Below are positions 30,358-41,300 of a stretch of DNA of 64,000 bases, one piece after another. A model generated the notes under the pieces. It was not told where the DNA came from. It saw nothing but the letters and a program-made list of their open reading frames with translations, and did not search any database. Positions within the stretch are counted from its first letter, which is position 1. Each line of letters opens with the position of its first letter. A program made the position numbers and the translations under genes. The DNA comes from Aureococcus anophagefferens (Eukaryota; Sar; Pelagophyceae; Pelagomonadales; Pelagomonadaceae), in contig NW_008705569.1 in NCBI RefSeq assembly GCF_000186865.1, forward strand, positions 749,307 to 813,306, given 5' to 3'.

Positions 30358-33300
30358 TTAGGGGGGGACCTTGAGCTGCGACGCGCGGTTCTCGGCGGCG
30401 CGCACCCGCTTGAGGTTCGCCGCGGTCCGGGCGGCGTCGCGCTCCGACTGGTCGGCCCACTTGCTTGCGAGGACGCGCCGGCCCTCCGCGCGAAGCGCGC
30501 GCCTCCTTTCCGCGACCGGGACGGCCGCCCCGTGCTGCCCGGCCTTGAGCTGCGCCGCTTGTTTCTCGGCGACGTGCAGCCGTTTGAGGTTCGCGACCGA
30601 AGTCCGGGGTGCGTCGCGCTCCGCTCGCTCGGCCCTCTTGCCTTCCAGGCTGCGCATGCCCTCGGCTCGGAGCGCCCGTTTCTCTTCCTCGACAGCGAGG
30701 ACCGCAAGCTCCTCCTGCCCGGCCTTCAGCTGTGCCGATTCTTCCTCGGCGACGCGCGGCCGCTCGGGCCTCGCGACGGACGCCGTAGTCGAGGAGGTTT
30801 CGAGGTGCGCCTGCTCGGCCCACGTGCTAGGCTCGACGCGCTGGGCCTTCGCTCGGATCGCGCGCCTCCTTCTTTCCGCGGGCGAGAGGCTCGCCTCCTG
30901 CTCGATCTTGAGCTGCGGCGCTTCCGCCTTGGCGACGCGCAGCCCCTCGCGGCTCGCGACAGACGCAGAAAGATCGTCATCGTTGGCCTTGAGCTGTGCT
31001 GATTGGGTGACGCACGGCCGCTCAGGCCTCGCGACGGACGCCGTAGTCGAGGAGGCTTCGAGGTGCGCCTGCTCGGCCCACGTGCTATCCTCGACGCGCT
31101 TGGCCTTCGCTCGGAGCGCACGCCTCCTTTCCGCGACCGAGAGGCTCGCCTCCTCCTGCTCGGTCTTGAGCTGCGGCGCTTCCGCCTTGGCGACGCGCGG
31201 CCCCTTGCGGCTCGCGACAGACGCAGAGAGATCGTCATCCTCGGCATTGAGCTGTGCTGATTGTTCCTCGGTGACGCGCGGCCGCTCGGGCCTCGCGACG
31301 GACGCCGCGGTCGAGGAGGTTTCGAGGTGCGCCTGCTCGGCCCACTTGCTATCCTCGACGCGCTGGGCCTTCGCTCGGATCGCGCGCCTCCTTCTTTCCG
31401 CGGCCGAGAGATTCGCCTCCTGCTCGGTCTCGAGCTGCGGCGCTTCCGCCTTGGCGACGCGCAGCCCCTCGCGGCCCGTGACAGACGCCGCGGCCGGGAG
31501 GGGCGCCTCCTGCTCCGTCGTAACCACTTGTTCCTCGGCGACGCGCAGCCGCTCGTGCCTCGCGACGGACGCCGTAGTCGAGGATGTTTCGAGGTGCGCC
31601 TGCTCGGCCCATTTGCTATCCACGACGCGCTGGGCCTTCGCTCGGAGCGCGCGCCTCCTTCTTTCCGCGGGCGAGAGGCTCGCCTCCTGCTCAGTCTCGA
31701 GCTGCGGCGCTTCCGGCTCGGCGACACGCAGCAATTCGAGGCTCGCGACAGACGCCGCGACCGGAAGGGGCGCCTCCTGCTCCGTCGTGACCACTTGTTC
31801 CTCGGTGACGCACGACCGCTCGAGGCTCGCGACGGACGCCGCGGTCCAGGCGGCTTCGCGCTCCGCCTGCTCGGTCCACTTGCTTTCCAGGACGCGGATG
31901 CCCTCCGCTCGGAGCGATCGCGTGTCGACCTTGGCCGGGAGGGGCGCCTCCTGCTCCGTCGTGACGGCTTGTTCCTCGGCGACGCGCTGCTGCTCGAAGA
32001 GCACCTCTCGCTCGGCCTCGAGCTGCGCCGCTTCCGCCTCGGCGACGCGCGCCGCCTCCGCCTCGGCGACGCGCACCCGCTCGAGGCTCGCGACGGACGC
32101 CGCGGTCCAGGCCGCTTCGCGCTCCGCCTGCTCGGACCACCGGCCCTCCAAGCTGCGCATACCCTCGGCTCGGAGCGCGCGCCGCTCCTCCTCGCCGGCG
32201 AAGAACGCCTCTTGCTCGGCCTTGAGCCGCGCCGCCTCCGCCTCGGCGACGCGCACCCGCTCGAGGCTCGCGACGGACGCCGCGGTCCAGGCGGCTTCGC
32301 GCTCCGCCTGCTCGGACCACTCGCCCTCCAAGCTGCGCATGCCCTCGGCTCGGAGCGCGCGCCGCTCCTCCTCGCCGGCGAAGAGCGCCTCTTGCTCGGC
32401 CTTGAGCCGCGCCGCCTCCGCCTCGGCGACGCGCACCCGCTCGAGGCTCGCGACGGACGCCGCGGTCCAGGCGGCTTCGCGCTCCGCCTGCTCGGTCCAC
32501 TGGCCCTCCAAGCTGCGCATGCCCTCGGCTCGGAGCGCGCGCCGCTCCTCCTCGCCGGCGAAGAGCGCCTCTTGCTCGGCCTTGAGCCGCGCCGCCTCCG
32601 CCTCGGCGACGCGCACCCGTTCGAGGCTCGCGACGGACGCCGCGGTCCAGGCGGCTTCGCGCTCCGCCTGCTCGGACCACTCGCCCTCCAAGCTGCGCAT
32701 GCCCTCGGCTCGGAGCGCGCGCCGCTCCTCCTCGCCGGCGAAGAGCGCCTCTTGCTCGGCCTTGAGCCGCGCCGCCTCCGCCTCGGCGACGCGCACCCGT
32801 TCGAGGCTCGCGACGGACGCCGCGGTCCAGGCGGCTTCGCGCTCCGCCTGCTCGGTCCACTGGCCCTCCAAGCTGCGCATGCCCTCGGCTCGGAGCGCGC
32901 GCCGCTCCTCCTCGCCGGCGAAGAGCGCCTCTTGCTCGGCCTTGAGCCGCGCCGCCTCCGCCTCGGCGACGCGCACCCGTTCGAGGCTCGCGACGGACGC
33001 CGCGGTCCAGGCGGCTTCGCGCTCCGCCTGCTCGGTCCACTGGCCCTCCAAGCTGCGCATGCCCTCGGCTCGGAGCGCGCGCCGCTCCTCCTCGCCGGCG
33101 AAGAGCGCCTCTTGCTCGGCCTTGAGCCGCGCCGCCTCCGCCTCGGCGACGCGCACCCGTTCGAGGCTCGCGACGGACGCCGCGGTCCAGGCGGCTTCGC
33201 GCTCCGCCTGCTCGGACCACTCGCCCTCCAAGCTGCGCATGCCCTCGGCTCGGAGCGCGCGCCGCTCCTCCTCGCCGGCGAAGAGCGCCTCTTGCTCGGC

Positions 33301-36300
33301 CTTGAGCCGCGCCGCCTCCGCCTCGGCGACGCGCACCCGTTCGAGGCTCGCGACGGACGCCGCGGTCCAGGCGGCTTCGCGCTCCGCCTGCTCGGACCAC
33401 TCGCCCTCCAAGCTGCGCATGCCCTCGGCTCGGAGCGCGCGCCGCTCCTCCTCGCCGGCGAAGAGCGCCTCTTGCTCGGCCTTGAGCCGCGCCGCCTCCG
33501 CCTCGGCGACGCGCACCCGCTCGAGGCTCGCGACGGACGCCGCGGTCCAGGCCGCTTCGCGCTCCGCCTGCTCGGTCCACTCGCCCTCCAAGCTGCGCAT
33601 GCCCTCGGCTCGGAGCGCGCGCCGCTCCTCCTCGCCGGCGAAGAGCGCCTCTTGCTCGGCCTTGAGCCGCGCCGCTTCCGCCTCGGCGACGCGCACCCGC
33701 TCGAGGCTCGCGACGGACGCCGCGGTCCAGGCGGCTTCGCGCTCCGCCTGCTCGGTCCATTGGCCCTCCAAGCTGCGCATGCCCTCGGCTCGGAGCGCGC
33801 GCCGCTCCTCCTCGCCGGCGAAGAGCGTCTCTTGCTCGGCCTTGAGCCGCGCCGCTTCCGCCTCGGCGACGCGCACCCGCTCGAGGCTCGCGACGGACGC
33901 CGCGGTCCAGGCGGCTTCGCGCTCCGCCTGCTCGGACCACTCGCCCTCCAAGCTGCGCATGCCCTCGGCTCGGAGCGCGCGCCGCTCCTCCTCGCCGGCG
34001 AAGAGCGCCTCTTGCTCGGCCTTGAGCCGCGCCGCCTCCGCCTCGGCGACGCGCACCCGCTCGAGGCTCGCGACGGACGCCGCGGTCCAGGCGGCTTCGC
34101 GCTCCGCCTGCTCAGTCCACTTGCTTTCCAGGACTCGCTGGCCCTCCGCTCGAAGCGATCGCGTATCGTCCTCGGCCGGGAAAGGCGCCTCCTGCTCGAT
34201 TGTGGTCCATGAATGGGGGCTCGATTCTGGTGTCCGAAGATGTCGCGTGCGGCGGCCGGCGAGGAAGCGCTCACCGTCCGCTCGGAGCGATAGCCTCTTC
34301 TCCTCGGCAGGGAACAACTGCGGCGCTTCCTCGTCGGAGACGCGCAGCTGCTCGAGGCTTGCGACGTACGCGGCGAACCAGGCGGCTTCGCGCTCCGCCT
34401 GCTCGGCCCCCTTGCTTTCCAGGACTCGCTGGCCCTCCGCCCGGAGCGATCGCGTGTCGACCTCGGCCGGGAGAGGCGCCTCCTGCTCCGTCGTGACCGC
34501 TTCCTCCTCGGCGACGCGCAGCTGCTCGAGGTTCGCGGCGGACGCCGCGGTCCAGGCGGCTTCGCGCTCGGCCTGCTCGGCCCACTTGCTTTCGAGGACG
34601 CGCTCGCCCTCCGCTCGGAGCGATCGCGTGTCGACCTCGGCGGGCGCGGCGGGAGACGCCGCCGCCGAGCCGGAGAGCCAGTCGGGGGGCGCCTCCTGCT
34701 CCGTCGCGACAGCTTCCGCCTCGGCGACGCGCAGCTGCTCGAGGTTCGCGACGGACGCCGCGGTCCAGGCGGCTTCGCGCTCGGCCTGCTCGGCCCACTT
34801 GCTTTCGAGGACGCGCTCGCCCTCCGCTCGGAGCGATCGCGTGTCGACCTCGGCGGGCGCGGCGGAAGACGCCGCCGCCGAGCCGGAGAGCCAGTCGGGG
34901 GGCGCCTCCTGCTCCGTCGCGACAGCTTCCGCCTCGGCGACGCGCAGCTGCTCGAGGTTCGCGACGGACGCCGCGGTCCAGGCGGCTTCGCGCTCGGCCT
35001 GCTCGGCCCACTTGCTTTCGAGGACGCGCTCGCCCTCCGCTCGGAGCGATCGCGTGTCGACCTCGGCGGGTGCGGCGGAAGACGCCGCCGCCGAGCCGGA
35101 GAGCCAGTCGGGGGGCGCCTCCTGCTCCGTCGCGACAGCTTCCGCCTCGGCGACGCGCAGCTGCTCGAGGTTCGCGACGGACGCCGCGGTCCAGGCGGCT
35201 TCGAGCTCGGCGTGCTCGGCCCACTTGCTTTCGAGGACGCGCTGGACCTCCGCTCGGAGCGATCGCGTGCCGACGTCAGCCGGGAGAGGCGCCTCCTGCT
35301 CCGTCATGACCGCTTCCTCCTCGGCGACGCGCTGCTGCTCGAAGAGCGCCTCTTGCTCGGCCTTGAGCCGCGCCGCTTCCGCCTCGGCGACGCGCACCGC
35401 TTCCGCCTCGGCGACGCGCACGCGCTCGAGGCTCGCGACGGACGCCGCGGTCCAGGCCGCTTCGCGCTCCGCCTGCTCGGCCCACTCGCTTTCCAGGACG
35501 CGCTCGCCCTCCGCTCGGAGCGATCGCGTGTCGACCTTGGCCGGGAGGGGCGCCTCCTGCTCCGTCGTGACCGCTTGTTCCTCGGTGACGCGCAGCTGCT
35601 CGAAGAGCGCCTCTTGCTCGGCCTTGAGCCGCGCCGCTTCCGCCTCGGCGACGCGCACCGCTTCCGCCTCGGCGACGCGCACGCGCTCGAGGCTCGCGAC
35701 GGACGCCGCGGTCCAGGCCGCTTCGAGCTCGGCGTGCTCGGCCCACTTGCTTTCGAGGACGCGCTGGACCTCCGCTCGGAGCGATCGCGTGCCGACGTCA
35801 GCCGGGAGAGGCGCCTCCTGCTCCGTCATGACCGCTTCCTCCTCGGCGACGCGCTGCTGCTCAAAGAGCGCCTCTCGCTCGGCCTCGAGCTGCGCCGCTT
35901 CCGCCTCGGCGACGCGCGCCGCCTCCGCCTCGGCGACGCGCACCCGTTCGAGGCTCGCGACGGACGCCGCGGTCCAGGCGGCTTCGCGCTCCGCCTGCTC
36001 CGTCCACTCGCCCTCCAAGCTGCGCATGCCCTCGGCCCGGAGCGCGCGTCGCTCCTCTTCGCCAGCGAAGAGCGACTCTTGCTCGGCCTTGAGCCGCGCC
36101 GCTTCCGCCTCGGCGACGCGCACGCGCTCGAGGCTGGCGACCGAAGCCGTGCGCAAGGCGTCGCGCTCCGTCTGCTCGGCCGACTCGTCGTCCAGGACAC
36201 GCTCGCCCTCCGCTTTGAGCGCGCCTTTCTCGGCTTCGATTGCGAGGAGTGCCTCCTGCTCGGCCAGCCGCTCGAGGCTGGCTAGCGAAGCAGCACGCCA

Positions 36301-38148
36301 GGCGGCTTCGCGCTCCGCCTGCTCGGCCGCCTTCGCCGCGAGAACGCGCTCACGCTCCGCCCGGCGCACGCGCTGCCCTTCCTCGGCAGCGAGGAGCTGC
36401 GCCGCTTCCTGCTCGGCGACGCGCAGCCGCTCGAGGCTGGCTACCGAGGCCGCGCGCAAGGTGGCTTCGCGCCCCGCCTGCTCGGCCGACTTGTTGTCCA
36501 GGATTTCCTCGACAGCAGGGAGCGCCTCCTGCCCGGCCTTGAGCTGCGTAGCTTCTTCCTCGGCGACGCGCGCCCGCTCGAGGCTCGCGACGGACGCCGC
36601 GGTCCAGGCGGCTTCGCGCTCCGCCTGCTCAGCCCACTTGCTTTCGAGGACGCGCTGGCCCTCCGCTCGGAGCGATCGCGTGTCGACCTCGGCCGGGAGA
36701 GGCGCCTCCTGCTCGGCCTTGAGCTGTGCCGCTTGCTCCTCGGCGACGCGCTTCTCCGCTTCGAGTTCGAGGAGCGCCTTCTGTTCGGCCTTGAGCTTTG
36801 CCGCTTCCTCCTCGGCGACGCGCTGCCGCTGAAGGCTGGCTAGCCCCAGTTCGGCCGCCTTCTGCGCGAGGATGCCGCCGAGGCCGCCGTCACCGAGCGG
36901 CGGCGCGCGCTTGTCGAGGGGGTCCTCGACGACGATCGCGGGCTCGTCCGCCGCGTCCTCGACGATGATCGCGGGCTCGTCCGCCACGAACTCGTCGAGC
37001 TGTCCCGCTCCTTCCTCGACGATGCGCTTCGCTTCTTCCTCGGCGACGCGCTGCCGCTGGAGGCTGGCCAAGCCCAGTTCGGCCGCCTTCCGCCGAGCGG
37101 CGCCGTTCGCTTGCTCATCGGCGACGCGCTGCCGCTGGAGGCTGGCCAACCCCGGCTCGGTCGTCTTCTGCTGAGCGGTTTGCTTCACTTCCTCCTCGGC
37201 GACGCGTTGCCGCTGTAGGCTGGCTAAGCCCGGCTCGGCCGTCTTCTGCTGAGCGGCGCCGTTCGCTTCCTCCTCGGCGACGCGTTGCCGCTGGAGGCTG
37301 GCTAAGCCCAGTTCGGCCGTCTTCTGCTGAGCGGCGCCGTTCGCTTCCTCCTCGGCGACGCGCTGCCGCTGGAGGCTGGCTAGCCCCAGCGCGGCCGCCT
37401 TCTGCCGAGCGGTGCCCCCCGCTTCCTCATCGGCGACGCGCTGCCGCTGGAGGCTGGCCAAGCCCAGTTCGGCCGTCTTCTGCTGAGCGGCGCCGTTTGC
37501 TTCCTCCTCGGCGACGCGCCGCCGCTGGAGGCTGGTGAGCCCGAGGCCGCCGCCGTCGCGCGGCGCCGAGCGCTCGTCGAGGGGGTCCGCCGCGACCTCG
37601 TCGAGCGCGCCGGCGAGCGGCGGCACGTAGGCGACGCGTTCGCTGAGCGGCGACACGTAGGCCTTGGCGTTCTCAAGCCGCTTGAGGTTCGTGCCCGTGG
37701 CGGCGACCCACGCGGCCTCCCGGGAGGCCCGTCCGACGCGCCGAGCCTCGGATCGGAGCGCGGCCGCGGCCGCCCGCGCCTCGAGCTCGGCCTCGCTGGT
37801 CTCGAAGTCGAGGGAGGCGGCCTTGACGGGCTCGACGGATTCGACGACCGGCGCGAGGGCGTCGCGGTCGAGCCACGCGGCGTCCCGGAGCCGCGTCTCG
37901 CGGTCGAGCGCCGGCTGCTCGGCGACGGCGTCGCCGCGCCGCGGGAAGGGCCCCGGCTCGCGACCCGTCCGGAGGCGCTGGAGCAGCTGCATTGCGCCCG
38001 ACTCCGTCCCAAAGACTTTGAAGGGGACCTCGGCCGCTCTCTCGAACGTGGAGAGGACCCCGCGCAGGGCCGTCGCGCCCAGCTCCGACGGCGGCGTCGT
38101 GAAGGCGGCGACCGCCGTGAGGAGCGCGCACAACCGCAGGCAACCCAT
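30358..38148 (-). CDS. Giant repeat protein with plastid-type presequence
   Basis: 2596 residues without an intron. The N-terminus MGCLRLCALLTAVAAFTTPP is a signal peptide followed by Phe, matching a bipartite plastid presequence. A unique domain (about 100-180) contains REAAWVAATGTNLKRLENAK and YVPPLAG, homologous to the N-terminal domain of the next genes. Then come at least three repeat classes: a 26-residue unit with GLASLQRQRVAEEE, a 71-residue unit with PPDWLSGSAAAS, and eleven near-identical 60-residue units with EREAAWTAASVASLERV. Composition is Glu/Ala/Arg/Leu-rich, so most would be long helix or coiled coil. The C-terminus is basic (AANLKRVRAAENRASQLK). No enzyme domain is seen. The antisense frame is also open over most of its length, but it has no presequence and mirrors codon bias. 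Confidence 0.75.
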   Translation of the reverse strand: MGCLRLCALLTAVAAFTTPPSELGATALRGVLSTFERAAEVPFKVFGTESGAMQLLQRLRTGREPGPFPRRGDAVAEQPALDRETRLRDAAWLDRDALAPVVESVEPVKAASLDFETSEAELEARAAAAALRSEARRVGRASREAAWVAATGTNLKRLENAKAYVSPLSERVAYVPPLAGALDEVAADPLDERSAPRDGGGLGLTSLQRRRVAEEEANGAAQQKTAELGLASLQRQRVADEEAGGTARQKAAALGLASLQRQRVAEEEANGAAQQKTAELGLASLQRQRVAEEEANGAAQQKTAEPGLASLQRQRVAEEEVKQTAQQKTTEPGLASLQRQRVADEQANGAARRKAAELGLASLQRQRVAEEEAKRIVEEGAGQLDEFVADEPAIIVEDAADEPAIVVEDPLDKRAPPLGDGGLGGILAQKAAELGLASLQRQRVAEEEAAKLKAEQKALLELEAEKRVAEEQAAQLKAEQEAPLPAEVDTRSLRAEGQRVLESKWAEQAEREAAWTAASVASLERARVAEEEATQLKAGQEALPAVEEILDNKSAEQAGREATLRAASVASLERLRVAEQEAAQLLAAEEGQRVRRAERERVLAAKAAEQAEREAAWRAASLASLERLAEQEALLAIEAEKGALKAEGERVLDDESAEQTERDALRTASVASLERVRVAEAEAARLKAEQESLFAGEEERRALRAEGMRSLEGEWTEQAEREAAWTAASVASLERVRVAEAEAARVAEAEAAQLEAEREALFEQQRVAEEEAVMTEQEAPLPADVGTRSLRAEVQRVLESKWAEHAELEAAWTAASVASLERVRVAEAEAVRVAEAEAARLKAEQEALFEQLRVTEEQAVTTEQEAPLPAKVDTRSLRAEGERVLESEWAEQAEREAAWTAASVASLERVRVAEAEAVRVAEAEAARLKAEQEALFEQQRVAEEEAVMTEQEAPLPADVGTRSLRAEVQRVLESKWAEHAELEAAWTAASVANLEQLRVAEAEAVATEQEAPPDWLSGSAAASSAAPAEVDTRSLRAEGERVLESKWAEQAEREAAWTAASVANLEQLRVAEAEAVATEQEAPPDWLSGSAAASSAAPAEVDTRSLRAEGERVLESKWAEQAEREAAWTAASVANLEQLRVAEAEAVATEQEAPPDWLSGSAAASPAAPAEVDTRSLRAEGERVLESKWAEQAEREAAWTAASAANLEQLRVAEEEAVTTEQEAPLPAEVDTRSLRAEGQRVLESKGAEQAEREAAWFAAYVASLEQLRVSDEEAPQLFPAEEKRLSLRADGERFLAGRRTRHLRTPESSPHSWTTIEQEAPFPAEDDTRSLRAEGQRVLESKWTEQAEREAAWTAASVASLERVRVAEAEAARLKAEQEALFAGEEERRALRAEGMRSLEGEWSEQAEREAAWTAASVASLERVRVAEAEAARLKAEQETLFAGEEERRALRAEGMRSLEGQWTEQAEREAAWTAASVASLERVRVAEAEAARLKAEQEALFAGEEERRALRAEGMRSLEGEWTEQAEREAAWTAASVASLERVRVAEAEAARLKAEQEALFAGEEERRALRAEGMRSLEGEWSEQAEREAAWTAASVASLERVRVAEAEAARLKAEQEALFAGEEERRALRAEGMRSLEGEWSEQAEREAAWTAASVASLERVRVAEAEAARLKAEQEALFAGEEERRALRAEGMRSLEGQWTEQAEREAAWTAASVASLERVRVAEAEAARLKAEQEALFAGEEERRALRAEGMRSLEGQWTEQAEREAAWTAASVASLERVRVAEAEAARLKAEQEALFAGEEERRALRAEGMRSLEGEWSEQAEREAAWTAASVASLERVRVAEAEAARLKAEQEALFAGEEERRALRAEGMRSLEGQWTEQAEREAAWTAASVASLERVRVAEAEAARLKAEQEALFAGEEERRALRAEGMRSLEGEWSEQAEREAAWTAASVASLERVRVAEAEAARLKAEQEAFFAGEEERRALRAEGMRSLEGRWSEQAEREAAWTAASVASLERVRVAEAEAARVAEAEAAQLEAEREVLFEQQRVAEEQAVTTEQEAPLPAKVDTRSLRAEGIRVLESKWTEQAEREAAWTAASVASLERSCVTEEQVVTTEQEAPLPVAASVASLELLRVAEPEAPQLETEQEASLSPAERRRRALRAKAQRVVDSKWAEQAHLETSSTTASVARHERLRVAEEQVVTTEQEAPLPAAASVTGREGLRVAKAEAPQLETEQEANLSAAERRRRAIRAKAQRVEDSKWAEQAHLETSSTAASVARPERPRVTEEQSAQLNAEDDDLSASVASRKGPRVAKAEAPQLKTEQEEASLSVAERRRALRAKAKRVEDSTWAEQAHLEASSTTASVARPERPCVTQSAQLKANDDDLSASVASREGLRVAKAEAPQLKIEQEASLSPAERRRRAIRAKAQRVEPSTWAEQAHLETSSTTASVARPERPRVAEEESAQLKAGQEELAVLAVEEEKRALRAEGMRSLEGKRAERAERDAPRTSVANLKRLHVAEKQAAQLKAGQHGAAVPVAERRRALRAEGRRVLASKWADQSERDAARTAANLKRVRAAENRASQLKVPP
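32041..34120 (-). repeat. 180-bp tandem repeat array, about 11 units
   Basis: The period is exactly 180 bp (60 codons). The phrase CTTGAGCCGCGCCGCCTCCG recurs at 32221, 32401, 32581 and so on to 34021. Units differ at a few bases, for instance GGACCACTCG versus GGTCCACTGG, so the array is strongly homogenised. Each unit encodes one Trp-bearing helical repeat and MRSLEG. Confidence 0.95.
34583..35221 (-). repeat. 213-bp tandem repeat, three units
   Basis: CACTTGCTTTCGAGGACGCG recurs at 34583, 34796, 35009 and 35222. Each 71-codon unit contains PPDWLSGSAAAS, the same sticker-like peptide found in the neighbouring repeat proteins. Confidence 0.92.
36832..37540 (-). repeat. 78-bp tandem repeat, about eight units
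   Basis: GAGGCTGGC(C/T)AAGCCC recurs at a 78-bp spacing (37061, 37139, 37217, 37295, 37373, 37451, 37529) with an earlier outlying copy near 36832. It encodes a 26-residue unit LASLQRQRVAEEEANGAAQQ followed by a short variable end. Confidence 0.9.
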
Positions 38149-38346
38149 GCCTCTGGATGCCTCTGGGCGCTCTAAGTGTATATGACGACACCCATACAAC
38201 GCGGCGGAACCGGCCGCGCAGTTGCCATGGCGGAGCTCAAGCGCCGCGGAATTTGCGAACACCGCCTTCTTATTCTGACGTCGATTCGCAAGTTGTAGTT
38301 CAACCACGCGATGGGCTCGAGCGCTCGCTGTTGCTTCTGGACAATC

Positions 38347-41300
38347 TCAGTTAGTAAACGACGTCCATGAATGGGGGCTCGATCGTGGTGTCCGAAGCTG
38401 TCGCGTGCGGCGGCCGGGGCCCTCGAGGAAGCCGTGGTGCTTCGCTCGGAGCGACAGCCGCTTCGCCTGGGCAGGAGAGAGCTGCGGCGCTTGCGCCTCG
38501 GCGACGGCGGCGATGTGGGACGCGAAGTGGTCCTTGTTGCCGCCGACGGCGGCCGTATGGGACGCAAAGTGGTCCATGTTGCCGCTGGCGGCGGCCTTGG
38601 CCGGGGCGGCCTTGGCCGAGGCGGCCGGGGCCGCGGGGGCAGCCGCGGCGGCGGCAGTGCCGGAGAGCCAGGCGGCTCTGCGCCCCGCCTGGTCGGCCCA
38701 CGTGGCACGGTCGTTGCCCGAGAAGCCAACCAAGGCGGGGGCCGCCGCGGCCGTGGGGGGCGCCGCGGCTGCGGGGGCGGCCTTGGCGGGCGCTGCAGTG
38801 GCCGTCTTGGCGACGGCCGCGCGCGTGGGGGCGGCCGCGGCGGCGGCGGTGCCGGAGAGCCAGGCGTCTCTACGCTGCGACTGCTCGGCCCACGTGCCGC
38901 GGTCCATGCCCTTGAACCCAACCAGGGCGGGAGCCGCCGCGACCGCGGGGGCGGCCGCGGCCGCGGGGGCTGCCGCGGCCGCGGGGGGTGCCGCGGCCGC
39001 GGGGGCAGCGGAAGACGCCGCCGCGGAGCCGGAGAGCCACTCGGGCCCGGACGCGGCGCCCATGGACTTGAAGTCGCGGTCCTTGCCCTTGAACGAGCCC
39101 GCCGTGGACGCGAAGTGGTCCATCGAGCCGCTGGCGGCCTTGGCCGGGGCAGCCGTGGCCGCCGGGGCGGCCGCGGGGGTGGTGGAGCCGGAGAGCCACT
39201 CGGGCTCGGACGCGGCGCCCATGGCCTTGAAGTCGCGGTCCTTGCCCTTGAACGAGCCCGCAGTGGACGCAAAGTGGTCCATCGAGCCGCTGGCGGCCTT
39301 GGCCGGGGCGGCTGTGGCCGCCGGGGCGGCCGCGGGGGTGGTGGAGCCGGAGAGCCACTCGGGCTCGGACGCGGCGCCCATGGACTTGAAGTCGCGGTCC
39401 TTGCCCTTGAACGAGCCCGCCGTGGACGCGAAGTGGTCCATCGAGCCGGTCGAGGCGGCCGGGGACGCGGCAGCAGGGGCGGCGGCCGCAGGGGCGGCCG
39501 AGCCGGAGAGCCACTCGGGGCCGGACGCGGCGCCCATGGCCTTGAAGTCGCGGTCCTTGCCCTTGAACGAGCCCGCCGTGGACGCGAAGTGGTCCATGTT
39601 GCCCGTGGAGGCCGCCGGGGACGCGGCAGCAGGGGCGGCGGCCGCAGGTGCGGCCGAGCCGGAGAGCCACTCAGGGCCGGACGCGGCGCCCATGGACTTG
39701 AAGTCGCGGTCCTTGCCCTTGAACGAGCCCGCCGTGGACGCGAAGTGGTCCATGTTGCCGCTGGCGGCGGCCTTGGCCGGCGCGGCTGTGGCCGCCGGGG
39801 CGGCCGCCGGGGCGGCGGAGCCGGAGAGCCACTCGGGGCCGGACGCGGCGCCCATGGCCTTGAAGTCGCGGTCCTTGCCCTTGAACGAGCCCGCCGTGGA
39901 CGCAAAGTGGTCCATCGAGCCGGTGGAGGCCGCCGGGGACGAGGCCGCCGGGGCGGCGGCCGCGGGGGCGGCGGAGCCGGAGAGCCACTCGGGCTCGGAC
40001 GCGGCGCCCATGGCCTTGAAGTCGCGGTCCTTGCCCTTGAACGAGCCGGCCGTGGACGCGAAGTGGTCCATGTTGCCGCTGGCGGCGGCCTTGGCCGGCG
40101 CGGCTGTGGCCGCCGGGGCGGCCGCCGGGGCGGCGGAGCCGGAGAGCCACTCGGGGCCGGACGCGGCGCCCATGGCCTTGAAGTCGCGGTCCTTGCCCTT
40201 GAACGAGCCCGCCGTGGACGCGAAGTGGTCCATCGAGCCGGTGGAGGCGGCCGGGGACGCGGCAGCAGGGGCGGCGGCCGCGGGGGCGGCGGAGCCGGAG
40301 AGCCACTCGGGGCCGGACGCGGCGCCCATGGCCTTGAAGTCGCGGTCCTTGCCCTTGAACGAGCCCGCCGTGGACGCGAAGTGGTCCATCGAACCGGTGG
40401 AGGCGGCCGGGGACGCGGCCGCAGGGGCGGCGGCCGCAGGGGCGGCCGAGCCGGAGAGCCACTCAGGGCCGGACGCGGCGCCCATGGACTTGAAGTCGCG
40501 GTCCTTGCCCTTGAACGAGCCCGCCGTGGACGCAAAGTGGTCCATCGAGCCGGTGGCGGCCTTGGCGGGGGCCGCCGTGGCGGGGGGCGCGGAAGACGCC
40601 GCCGCCGAGCCGGAGAGCCACTCGGGCCCGGACGCGGCGCCCATGGACTTGAAGTCGCGGTCCTTGCCCTTGAACGAGCCCGCCGTGGACGCGAAGTGGT
40701 CCATGTTGCCGGAGGCTGCGGCCTTGGCCGGCGCGGCCGCGGGGGCGACGGGCGCCGCCGTGGCGAAGGGGGTGCCCGCGAGCCAGTCGGGGCCGGACGC
40801 GGCGCCCATGGACTTGAAGTCGCGGTCCTTGCCCTTGAAGGAGCCCGCCGTGGACGCGAAGTGGTCCATGTTGCCCGTGGAAGCGGCCGGGGACGCGGCA
40901 GCAGGGGCGACGGCCGCAGGGGCGGCCGAGCCGGAGAGCCACTCGGGGCCGGACGCGGCGCCCATGGCCTTGAAGTCGCGGTCCTTGCCCTTGAACGAGC
41001 CCGCCGTGGACGCGAAGTGGTCCATCGAACCGGTGGAGGCGGCCGGGGACGCGGCAGCAGGGGCGGCGGCCGCGGGGGCGGCGGAGCCGGAGAGCCACTC
41101 GGGGCCGGACGCGGCGCCCATGGCCTTGAAGTCGCGGTCCTTGCCCTTGAACGAGCCCGCCGTGGACGCGAAGTGGTCCATGTTGCCGCTGGCGGCGGCC
41201 TTGGCCGGCGTGGCTGTGGCCGCCGGGGCGGCCGCCGGGGCGGCGGAGCCGGAGAGCCACTCAGGGCCGGACGCGGCGCCCATGGCCTTGAAGTCGCGGT

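Noticed and set aside
30371..36832. 2153-codon open frame antisense to the giant repeat gene
   Set aside because: It is open because in-frame repeats with biased codons lack stops on the other strand too. It has no presequence or domain, and Ser/Ala/Arg runs mirror the sense codons.
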